DNA of 7,528 nt, from contig DATKMG010000667.1 in the NCBI GenBank assembly GCA_035541995.1, positions 1-7,528 on the forward strand, read 5' to 3'. Under the pieces are notes generated by a model. That model worked only from the letters and a program-made list of their open reading frames with translations, did no database searches and was not told the DNA's origin. Positions 1-5,698 of this stretch are shown here, piece by piece (the first letter of the stretch is position 1; each line of letters starts with the position of its first letter). Origin of the DNA: DATKMG01 sp035541995 (GTDB lineage: Bacteria; Acidobacteriota; Terriglobia; Versatilivoradales; Versatilivoraceae). A program made the translations under genes and the position numbers.

Positions 1-122
1 GAGCAAGTCTGGGCTGGCATGAGGATGGGATTCCTTCGTGATATGGAACTGCTCAGCACCTTGATTTCTATGTGGGAGAAAAAGGCAGTAAAGAGTCGCT
101 GACACTCGAACTTCAATTCTGA
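1..122 (+). other. Possible 3' end of a gene entering from the left (uncertain)
   Basis: Two plus-strand frames run in from the left edge. One is open to a TGA at 100-102 (33 codons, four of them Met). The other ends at a TGA at 120-122 and finishes in an alternating hydrophobic tail (LTLELQF) like a C-terminal beta strand, but it is broken by an in-frame TGA at 39-41. Neither can be tied to a family. Either this is the tail of an upstream gene, or it is a decayed fragment. The tail ending in Phe is weakly reminiscent of outer-membrane barrel C-termini, which is only a guess. Confidence 0.2.
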
Positions 123-607
123 CACGGGACAAAAAATCTTACTCGCCGAATAGCACTCAGTAAATCCACCCCAGTTCAAGCCCAGAGGTCCAGTAAAGAG
201 CCGTTGCAAACGGGTGGTGTTAACTCAACAAAACTTTGAGGCGTGATTCGATAAGTTGGATACCAGAGATCATCAGGGGTTTTGGATGTCCCAAAACGTC
301 TTGTGGAAGGGAGATCATCGGAAGAAAAAGACAAAGAGGACGTCAGCCGGCGTGACCGACTCAGATATTCGCGGTCTGAAGCAAGGGTGCCGCTATCAAA
401 TGTGACGAGTGGAGGGAGAACCTCAACAGCGACGTCTCCCTGCAGAATCGGTCTAAGAATGATGATGTCTCCTGCCAGGAAAGAAAACAAACCGCTTCAC
501 GACTAAAACCTAACTTGTACTAAGCCATCCAGACAAATAAGTACTGCTCTTTCCTTGAATTGTCAACCCCTTTGAGACTTTCCATGATCTGCAAATCAGC
601 TTGTTCC

Positions 608-645
608 AGAGGAGAGTGCGTTACCTAACTAAAGCGCACCCCTCT
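608..645 (+). terminator. Imperfect hairpin followed by an AT-rich tract; weak terminator candidate
   Basis: AGAGG (608-612) pairs with CCTCT (641-645), and GTGCG (616-620) pairs with CGCAC (635-639). The two stems are separated by a small asymmetric internal loop, with a 14-nt apical loop. A T-rich but interrupted run (about 650-661) follows. This would suit a rho-independent terminator read on the plus strand, but the U-tract is imperfect and no firm upstream gene is seen. Confidence 0.25.
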
Positions 646-763
646 TCGATATATTTATTTTCGGCGTAACTGGCAAAGGGATCATAAAGAAATTTCCGGA
701 CTATCTTAATTAGTCGAACTGCTCTTGTTGTCTTGAGCTGAAAGTGGACAAACCAAATGGCAT

Positions 764-800
764 CGAGGAGCTTCTCCTCGAACTGGAGATTGGACATTTT
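764..800 (+). repeat. Copy A of a diverged 37-bp inverted duplicate with an internal hairpin
   Basis: This segment matches the reverse complement of 1135-1171 at 32 of 37 positions by hand alignment. It contains a perfect 7-bp hairpin, CGAGGAG (764-770), loop CTT, CTCCTCG (774-780), followed by a well-conserved arm ending in GGAGATTGGACATTTT. In one frame it reads EELLLELEIGHF, closely matching EEKLLDLEIGHF in copy B. It could therefore be a relic of a duplicated short coding segment or a structured repeat. Confidence 0.55.
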
Positions 801-942
801 TTACATAGTGCAGCAGCTTGATGCCGCCGGTTCCTCAGTGAGCCCGTTCGGGGGACAGAATTCTAGCCTGAGACCTGGATAGAGTCCTCGGTCCAGAGGG
901 TGAAAGGCCCTCCGGCAAAGGCCCAGGAAGCCCTCACGTATT

Positions 943-1248
943 CTAAAGGGTACACCCTAATCGCAGACATGCCGCCCACGCATGTCTGCGCCACCCCGAG
1001 GACAAAATAGGGGATTGATGATGGCAGACATACCAACAAGGCAAGTCCCCCCCCACCCAGATGTCAAGCAGAAAATTACGGGACTGATCGTGGGTCAGAC
1101 ATTGTGCGGGGAAGAAACGACCTCCTGCCGCTTCAAAATGTCCAATCTCTAGATCGAGGAGTTTCTCCTCGGAGATCCGGCAGGTTGTTGATTCTCCGAT
1201 ATGCATAGAACTCTCTTGGCCCCAAAGGAAAACTCGCCGTTGATCCAT
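943..1248 (-). CDS. Doubtful small hypothetical ORF downstream of the phosphatase gene
   Basis: This 101-codon minus-strand frame has an ATG three bases after the stop of the phosphatase gene, so it could be translated by coupling. No clear Shine-Dalgarno sequence precedes it. The first half contains the segment EEKLLDLEIGHF that also occurs, slightly altered, in copy A of the inverted duplicate. The second half is rich in Trp, Cys and His, contains an 8-C homopolymer (1047-1054) and runs through the perfect hairpin at 962-990, which is unlike normal coding sequence. I recognise no family. It may be a remnant whose true frame is lost, or a chance frame. Confidence 0.25.
   Translation of the reverse strand: MDQRRVFLWGQESSMHIGESTTCRISEEKLLDLEIGHFEAAGGRFFPAQCLTHDQSRNFLLDIWVGGDLPCWYVCHHQSPILSSGWRRHAWAACLRLGCTL
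962..990. repeat. Perfect 10-bp inverted repeat (strong hairpin)
   Basis: CGCAGACATG (962-971) is the exact reverse complement of CATGTCTGCG (981-990), with a 9-nt loop. There is no T-run on either side, so it is not a canonical rho-independent terminator. It lies about 260 bp downstream of the phosphatase stop and could cap or end that minus-strand transcript, or be the remnant of a mobile-element end. Confidence 0.6.
1135..1171 (-). repeat. Copy B of the diverged 37-bp inverted duplicate
   Basis: Partner of copy A in opposite orientation, separated from it by 334 bp. The 7-bp stem CGAGGAG/CTCCTCG is kept while the 3-nt loop differs at all three bases. The other two differences fall at third codon positions if the minus-strand frame is read. 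It lies inside the doubtful ORF at 943-1248. Confidence 0.55.
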
Positions 1249-1251
1249 GTG

Positions 1252-2508
1252 TCACTTACGGGACCGGGCAACACACATCATGGTCATGTCGTCGCTGGGT
1301 TTGGCAGAACCGCAAAATCTGAGTACGTCGGAAAATAATGATTGGATAAATTCTGCAGAAGGAGGCGTCCGGAGTTTTAGAAGAAAAGCGGCGAGGCGAT
1401 CTTCTCCGTATTCATCCCCTTTATCATTGAAGGCTTCTGAAATGCCGTCAGTGAATAGGAACAGGTTGTCTCCGGGTTGTAACTGAATCTCGAAAGACTG
1501 GAAGGCGACTTCCTTGAAGATCCCCAGAACCATCGAAGTACTGTGCAAGCGATCCATCTGTTGGTTTGCATGAAGAAGGAATGGAGCGTTATGTCCTGCA
1601 TTTACGTATGACAACATCCCAGCGGCCGTATCTAGCTCTCCGTAAAACAACGTGACGAGGCTGCTTTGCGGGATGCTGGCGCAGAGGTATTCATTTAACT
1701 TGCTGATTAGGGCTGCGCCTCGAAATCCAGCGGTGACCAGGGTGCGGAGGCTCCCCTGGAGCAGGGCCATGAGCAACGCTGCAGGCATGCCTTTGCCGGA
1801 GACGTCTCCCACTACGACCGCAACGCGATTTCTTCCTTCCAGCTCAATGATATCGTAGTAGTCGCCTCCTACCGTGTTGGCTGGCCGCATCAGGCAATTA
1901 ATTTGAATCTGGTTTCCTTGGAAAGCCTCAGAGGGGACCAAGCCAAACTGGATCTCGCGAGCGATATTCAAATCGGCCTTGAGACTAAGCTTGTCTCGCA
2001 GTTCCAAGAAAAGCAGAAAGCCAAGTAAAGTGATGGAGATTAGCCACCAGCCGCTTCCAGAGGACTCCCGAACCACCATGGTGCGATTCTCCTCAAACCT
2101 CACCGTAAAACTCGTGAATTGGATCAACCCGATGAAAAACGCGAACACCGCCAACGCAAAGGCAATCCGCCGGGGCGGGCTGAGACGGTAAGCCAGAGCG
2201 GTGAAGACTTGCCACGCCATCCGCGGATATCGAGTGTGCCAGGGCAGGGGGCGCAGGGCATCGAAATCAATCTCGCGAGTGAAGAACCGAAATGTCTCCC
2301 TAGCGTCTTGACGCAACATTTCCCGGAGTCCATCTGATGTGACATCGCGAGTAAAGAGGTCCCGAAGATTGCTGACAATAGTCTCAAAAGCGTTCGCTGC
2401 TCTCCGGCCTCTTCCTTCTCGGGACTTTGACCGCGCTTTTTCCTCGAAACGACTGGCAAGGTCAGACAGTCGCTGACCGAAGTTAGTGAACTCATTGCGC
2501 TGCGACAT
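1252..2508 (-). CDS. Membrane-anchored PP2C-type serine phosphatase, SpoIIE/RsbU family
   Basis: Predicted 418-residue Mn/Mg-dependent phosphoserine phosphatase of the SpoIIE/RsbU branch of PP2C. Known relatives dephosphorylate an anti-anti-sigma (STAS) protein in partner-switching pathways. A charged cytoplasmic N-terminus (about 1-110) is followed by two hydrophobic segments (about 115-134 and 153-170) with a short outer loop. The SpoIIE domain fills about 178-418. Visible motifs are EIQFGLVP (185-192), GGDYYD (214-219, metal-ligand Asp216), GDVSGKGMPAAL (234-245), NAGHN (303-307), FTDGISE (352-358, Asp354) and SDDMTM (405-410), so all expected metal-binding Asp residues are present. There is no HAMP, PAS or GAF sensor domain. 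It starts 8 bp after the propeller gene stop, with no strong separate Shine-Dalgarno sequence, suggesting co-transcription and translational coupling. Its target is not in the window. The family call is firm; the pathway is inference. Confidence 0.93.
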   Translation of the reverse strand: MSQRNEFTNFGQRLSDLASRFEEKARSKSREGRGRRAANAFETIVSNLRDLFTRDVTSDGLREMLRQDARETFRFFTREIDFDALRPLPWHTRYPRMAWQVFTALAYRLSPPRRIAFALAVFAFFIGLIQFTSFTVRFEENRTMVVRESSGSGWWLISITLLGFLLFLELRDKLSLKADLNIAREIQFGLVPSEAFQGNQIQINCLMRPANTVGGDYYDIIELEGRNRVAVVVGDVSGKGMPAALLMALLQGSLRTLVTAGFRGAALISKLNEYLCASIPQSSLVTLFYGELDTAAGMLSYVNAGHNAPFLLHANQQMDRLHSTSMVLGIFKEVAFQSFEIQLQPGDNLFLFTDGISEAFNDKGDEYGEDRLAAFLLKLRTPPSAEFIQSLFSDVLRFCGSAKPSDDMTMMCVARSRK

Positions 2509-2516
2509 AGTGGGCT

Positions 2517-3971
2517 CTACTTGCTTTTCTTAATGGTGCTGAGCTGACCTCCTTGCTCAATTTTCATAGCAGTTACCACTCCCTTGTCATCCTTAAGAAA
2601 TCTCATTTCGACGCCCCCTTCGCTGAAATAGAATTCTGTTTCCGAATCAGCCGAAAGGTGAATCTTCATCTGGCCTGTGACCTGGGCCATCAGATGAGAG
2701 TCATCCCGGGAAATGGTGATGACCACTCCCGGAGAGATTTCGTATTCCCCAACGTAGGCGTCCAAGATTGAGGGATCCAAGGCCAGATCCTTCCGCATGC
2801 GCAAGGCATCTCCTTCAAAGGCGTAGAGGCAATTGTCATCACTGCCGACATATAGGACCCCATCTACCAGGACCGGCGAGGAGTTAATGGCCGACTCCGC
2901 AACGTTTACGGCTTGCAACTTCCCATGCTGGATGTCGAGCGCATAGAGTCGGACGTTGAAAGCGCCAAAGTAGAGAGCCTCCCCAACCACGGCAGGTGAA
3001 GAGAAAACGTTACCACCCGTTTTGAATCGCCATTGCTCAACACCTGTCCTGGCATCTAGTGCCTGGACGAACTCACCATCTGAACTCCCTGCAAAAACCA
3101 TCCCTTGAGCTACGGCGGGTGAAGTGACCACCCAAGAACCCTGGTGGTCAGCCTTCCATACCTCTTGGCCGGTCTGCGAATCCACGGCATGCAAAAAGCC
3201 GTCGCGGGCTCCAAAATAGACCAGCCCGTCACCGACTGCCGGGGACGACTGAATAGGCCCCCCCACCTGGATCCTCCACTTCAGATTGCCGGTCTGCGAG
3301 TCAATTGCGTAGAATTGCCGGTCAAAACTGCCGACAAAGACCACACCACCATCAACCGCAGGGGAGGATCGAATTCGACCTTCGGTTCGGAACTTCCAAG
3401 TCAGCTTTCCAGTTTTTCGGTTTAAGGCATATAGATTTCCGTCACCGCTCCCGAAAAATGCTCTATCGTTAGTCACGGTCGGTGAAGATGAGAAATAATC
3501 CCAAGTTCGTGGGTCTCCTTTCATAGCTTCAAAGGGTAAATCCCGTCCGGCTTGATATTTCCATTGTTGCTGACCGGTTTTCAGTTCGAGCGCATAAAAG
3601 GCACCATCTCCGCCGAGAAAGTACACGATGTCATCTGCTGCAGCAGGTGAGGAGGAAACCTCGCCTACTGTTTTGAATTTCCATAGGAGTTGCCCCTTGT
3701 TGGCGCTCAAGCCGTAAAGGTATCCATCTTCGCTCCCGAAACAGACAATTCCGCCCACCACGGCTGGCGAAGAGCGGACCTTGCCACCCGTCTTGAACCT
3801 CCACTTCAGATTCCCGATCTTAATTGCAGGAGAATCATAGACGCCTGTATGCTTGGGGTTGGACCGGAACATGGCGATCTTCGATTCACTAGCGGTCAAC
3901 AGACATGGAGCCAATAGTGCCATTAAGCTGCCCAACAACGCCAAGGCCCCGACGTACACTCGTATAATCAT
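2517..3971 (-). CDS. Exported PQQ-like beta-propeller protein with C-terminal DUF3471-like domain
   Basis: The 484-residue product has an N-terminal hydrophobic signal segment (about 5-26; likely cleavage near LTA-SES) and should be exported. Residues about 55-388 hold eight repeats with the core SSPA-v-x-g-x-vyFGS-x-DG-x-LYALD-x-xTG-x-x-xW. The SSP cores lie near 67, 107, 162, 202, 242, 284, 324 and 364, giving a 40-41 residue period and an eight-bladed fold. A 14-residue insertion follows blade 2. Residues about 397-484 (LDPSILDAYVGEYEISPG through LKDDKGVVTAMKIEQGG) match the DUF3471 pattern usually found behind beta-lactamase-like hydrolase domains. PQQ-enzyme catalytic motifs are not seen, so it resembles a BamB-like structural or binding propeller more than a dehydrogenase. 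The start at 3971 is chosen over the upstream ATG at 4040 because AAGAGG sits 5 nt before it and the signal peptide begins there. It is first in an operon with the phosphatase. Confidence 0.92.
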   Translation of the reverse strand: MIIRVYVGALALLGSLMALLAPCLLTASESKIAMFRSNPKHTGVYDSPAIKIGNLKWRFKTGGKVRSSPAVVGGIVCFGSEDGYLYGLSANKGQLLWKFKTVGEVSSSPAAADDIVYFLGGDGAFYALELKTGQQQWKYQAGRDLPFEAMKGDPRTWDYFSSSPTVTNDRAFFGSGDGNLYALNRKTGKLTWKFRTEGRIRSSPAVDGGVVFVGSFDRQFYAIDSQTGNLKWRIQVGGPIQSSPAVGDGLVYFGARDGFLHAVDSQTGQEVWKADHQGSWVVTSPAVAQGMVFAGSSDGEFVQALDARTGVEQWRFKTGGNVFSSPAVVGEALYFGAFNVRLYALDIQHGKLQAVNVAESAINSSPVLVDGVLYVGSDDNCLYAFEGDALRMRKDLALDPSILDAYVGEYEISPGVVITISRDDSHLMAQVTGQMKIHLSADSETEFYFSEGGVEMRFLKDDKGVVTAMKIEQGGQLSTIKKSK

Positions 3972-3976
3972 GAATA

Positions 3977-3982
3977 CCTCTT
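3977..3982 (-). promoter_or_regulatory. Ribosome binding site that fixes the propeller gene start
   Basis: AAGAGG on the minus strand lies 5 nt before the ATG at 3969-3971. The in-frame upstream ATG at 4038-4040 has no purine-rich sequence, which supports the downstream start. Confidence 0.7.
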
Positions 3983-4196
3983 GAGAATGAGAGCTGTATC
4001 CCTCAATGATTCGGAGACCTGGGCCCTTCGTCTGCAGCATTTCAAGGTGACGGACCCCGCGCTACGGAGCGACGCACCAGTCTCCAATATTGCATTCTCG
4101 TTGAAGATACCTGCCAGTGCAAATGGAATTCATATACCCTTTTTGCAGAAAAGGATTTGACGATTCTCGGAAGGGCCCGAGATAGATGAGGGATCT

Positions 4197-4205
4197 TGTT
4201 AGAAT
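4197..4205 (+). promoter_or_regulatory. Candidate extended -10 element for the small conserved gene
   Basis: TGTTAGAAT fits the TGn-TAnAAT pattern and lies about 70 bp before the ATG at 4274. No good -35 is found at 17 nt, as is common for extended -10 promoters. The match is short and could be chance. Confidence 0.25.
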
Positions 4206-4273
4206 ACGTTCACCGTTGCTGTAGAATCCCTTCTTAGCAGAACACATTTCAACGTAAGCCTGCTCTAGCCGAC

Positions 4274-4513
4274 ATGCACATTCACGTCACGACCTATTCG
4301 GGATATAAGGCAGACGAGCGCCCCGTTCGCTTTGAATTGGGTGAGAAGACCTATTGGGTCATGGAGGTTCTCGACCGCTGGTACAGTCCTGCGGGTGATT
4401 ATTTCCGCATCCGCGCTGACGATGGACATATCTATATCCTTCGGCACGATTGGGCTGGAGACGAGTCTGAATGGACATTGGAGGGATTTCGAAGCGGTTC
4501 AAGGGAGAAGTAA
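4274..4513 (+). CDS. Small conserved hypothetical protein (79 aa)
   Basis: This short soluble protein has no signal peptide or membrane segment. Its pattern is YSGYKADERPVRFELGEKTY, then V-x-EVLDRWYSP, then YFRIRADDG-x-IYILRHD, then a final EWTLEGF strand. That layout resembles small all-beta proteins of unknown function that I recall from diverse soil and sediment bacteria, with the phrases 'YSGY..ERP', 'DRWY' and 'RADDG..YILRHD' conserved. I cannot give a family accession. The start lacks a clear Shine-Dalgarno sequence, but the N-terminal residues (MHIHVTTYSGY) fit the usual beginning of such proteins. It is the first gene on the plus strand, 234 bp before the deacetylase gene, so it may be its own unit. 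Role unknown. Confidence 0.8.
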   Translation: MHIHVTTYSGYKADERPVRFELGEKTYWVMEVLDRWYSPAGDYFRIRADDGHIYILRHDWAGDESEWTLEGFRSGSREK

Positions 4514-4544
4514 ATTCCGTTTTTGAGTTAGGCGTAGAGAAGAG

Positions 4545-4577
4545 TTTCAGGTATGATTGTGCGACTTTCAGGTATGA
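4545..4577 (+). repeat. Pair of exact 12-bp direct repeats with 21-bp period
   Basis: TTTCAGGTATGA occurs at 4545-4556 and again at 4566-4577, so the copies are 21 bp apart, two turns of the DNA helix. They lie in the gap between the small conserved gene and the deacetylase, about 170 bp upstream of the latter. The spacing fits tandem binding sites on one face of the DNA. Confidence 0.5.
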
Positions 4578-4609
4578 GTAAATCCACTATGTCTAGCCCA
4601 GTTCGGAGT

Positions 4610-4628
4610 TGAGAATACCTCATTCTCA
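4610..4628. repeat. 7-bp perfect inverted repeat upstream of the deacetylase gene
   Basis: TGAGAAT (4610-4616) and ATTCTCA (4622-4628) flank a 5-nt spacer. It could be an operator half-site pair or a small RNA hairpin in the leader of the deacetylase transcript. No T-run follows, so it is not a classical terminator of the preceding gene. Confidence 0.4.
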
Positions 4629-4747
4629 CGAAGCAAGAGGGAGTTTGGGCTCGGAGATCATGGAGCAAAGATTTACCTCGAGGCGCCGAACCCGAAGGAT
4701 GCCAGAGGGTCACAAACTGAAGTCAACTCTGAAAATCGGAGGAATAC

Positions 4748-5620
4748 ATGATCCTTTTATTGCTGGCCTTATTAGTTTTCAGTACTCCTGCAATTGCACA
4801 GGATTACTCTAAGCTTCGTATTATTGCCTTTGGAGCTCATCCGGATGATTGTGACGAAACAGCCGGGGGAGTCGCGGCCAAATATGCGGCCGCCGGTCAT
4901 CAGGTGAAGTTTGTGGCGGTGACTAATGGTGATGCAGGCCATCATCAACAAGGAGGCGGAGTCTTGGCACAGCGTCGGCGCGCCGAGGCCATTGAGGCGG
5001 GACGACGGATTGGGGTTGTCTACGAGGTGCTTGACAATCACGACGGGGAGCTAATGCCCACGCTTGAAGTCCGCAGACAAATCATTCGCCTCATCCGACA
5101 GTGGAATGCAGATATTGTAATGGGGCCACGGCCCAATGATTACCACCCCGACCACCGCTACACGGGAGTTCTTGTGCAGGATGCTGCATTCATGGTTACA
5201 GTGCCCAACGTGGTCACCGATACTCCGGCCTTGCGGAAGAACCCTGTTTTCCTTTACTTTGCCGATGAATTTCAGCGACCTCAGCCGTTCCGGCCTGACA
5301 TTGTGGTGGCCATCGACGATGTGATCGAGAAGAAGATAGACATGCTGGACGCTCATGTTTCCCAAATGTACGAATGGTTGCCCTGGCATGATGGACTTCT
5401 GGATCAAGTTCCCAAGAACCCCGGCGAACGGAAAGCCTGGCTTCGGTCTCAGAGAGGAAGTCAGGTTCGACCAGAATGGAGGCCGGTACTGCAGAGGTTC
5501 TATGGTGCTGCTGCAGCGAGTTTTCAGAATGCTGAGGCCTTTGAAATCGCGGAATATGGCCGTCGTCCTGACGATAAAGAGATTATGAAACTATTCCCCT
5601 TTTTCCCAGGATCGCACTAA
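4748..5620 (+). CDS. Secreted PIG-L/LmbE family N-deacetylase
   Basis: The 290-residue protein begins with a short signal peptide (MILLLLALLVFSTPAIA, cleavage probably A17-Q18), so it should act outside the cytoplasm. The mature part is a PIG-L (LmbE-like) metal-dependent deacetylase. GAHPDDCDE at 29-37 carries the expected zinc ligands His31 and Asp34 with catalytic Asp33, and HPDH at 133-136 supplies the third ligand, His136. Known relatives remove acetyl groups from N-acetylglucosaminyl substrates such as GlcNAc-PI, GlcNAc-Ins and bacillithiol or mycothiol precursors; the substrate here cannot be read from sequence. GGAGGA (4738-4743) lies 4 nt before the ATG and supports this start. It precedes an SDR dehydrogenase by 78 bp and then a transporter, suggesting one catabolic cassette. 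The export signal distinguishes it from cytosolic thiol-biosynthesis members. Confidence 0.93.
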   Translation: MILLLLALLVFSTPAIAQDYSKLRIIAFGAHPDDCDETAGGVAAKYAAAGHQVKFVAVTNGDAGHHQQGGGVLAQRRRAEAIEAGRRIGVVYEVLDNHDGELMPTLEVRRQIIRLIRQWNADIVMGPRPNDYHPDHRYTGVLVQDAAFMVTVPNVVTDTPALRKNPVFLYFADEFQRPQPFRPDIVVAIDDVIEKKIDMLDAHVSQMYEWLPWHDGLLDQVPKNPGERKAWLRSQRGSQVRPEWRPVLQRFYGAAAASFQNAEAFEIAEYGRRPDDKEIMKLFPFFPGSH

Positions 5621-5658
5621 CCAAGAAAGCCTCCCGATCAGCTCGTCGAAGGTTTATA

Positions 5659-5683
5659 TGAACGCGTTCACAGGCAGCTGTGA
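5659..5683. repeat. Two overlapping inverted repeats just before the SDR gene
   Basis: TGAACGCGTTCA (5659-5670) is a perfect 12-bp palindrome. It overlaps by three bases a second inverted repeat, TCACAG (5668-5673) with CTGTGA (5678-5683) around a 4-nt loop. Both sit between the deacetylase stop and the SDR ribosome binding site. They may form an operator or an mRNA structure affecting translation of the SDR. Confidence 0.5.
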
Positions 5684-5689
5684 GAAGTG

Positions 5690-5695
5690 AAGGAG
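5690..5695 (+). promoter_or_regulatory. Ribosome binding site deciding the SDR start
   Basis: AAGGAG lies 3 nt before the ATG at 5699. An alternative GTG at 5687 overlaps this purine run and has no site of its own, and family alignment begins at the residues after the ATG. The ATG is therefore preferred although the spacing is short. Confidence 0.6.
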
Positions 5696-5698
5696 ACC

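Larger units (their letters stand above)
123..942. other. Gene-poor stretch with no convincing coding sequence
   Basis: This stretch shows no ORF with a recognisable family, a credible start and a ribosome binding site. A minus-strand frame (176-490) would need a TTG start with no Shine-Dalgarno sequence, and it is mirrored by a plus-strand frame (282-506) that looks like its antisense shadow. Neither resembles a known protein. Between 507 and 940 there are only short frames. Structures seen are the imperfect hairpin at 608-645, one copy of the inverted 37-bp duplicate at 764-800, and a short direct repeat AAAGGCCC at 903-910 and 917-924. It may be decayed gene or mobile-element debris. Confidence 0.5.
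3972..4273. promoter_or_regulatory. Divergent intergenic region with the presumed promoters of both gene sets
   Basis: This 302-bp gap lies between the minus-strand propeller operon and the plus-strand small protein, so both promoters should fall here. Plus-strand candidates are an extended -10, TGTTAGAAT (4197-4205), a second TAGAAT (4222-4227), and a loose pair TTGAAG (4101-4106) / TGGAAT (4124-4129) with 17-nt spacing. A TTGACG box lies at 4157-4162. A 6-bp inverted repeat TCTCGG/CCGAGA (4165-4170 and 4177-4182) lies just upstream of the extended -10 and could be an operator. No convincing minus-strand promoter was picked out by eye. Confidence 0.4.

Noticed and set aside
176..490. Minus-strand 104-codon frame as a gene
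   Set aside because: It needs a TTG start with no ribosome binding site, shows no known motif, and is overlapped by an equally open antisense frame (282-506).
282..506. Plus-strand 74-codon frame starting with ATG
   Set aside because: The charged, low-complexity composition, no Shine-Dalgarno sequence and overlap with the opposite frame suggest a chance ORF.
2124..2495. 123-codon minus-strand frame
   Set aside because: It lies wholly inside the phosphatase gene in another frame of the same strand; the phosphatase motifs fix the real frame.
2880..3800. Tandem DNA repeat of about 120 bp period
   Set aside because: It is explained by the 40-residue propeller repeats of the encoded protein; the DNA copies are well diverged.
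3972..4040. N-terminal extension of the propeller protein to the ATG at 4040
   Set aside because: It has no ribosome binding site and would bury the signal peptide behind 23 polar residues.
4609..4812. Plus-strand 67-codon frame overlapping the PIG-L start
   Set aside because: It overlaps the signal peptide of the PIG-L gene out of frame and has no recognisable features.
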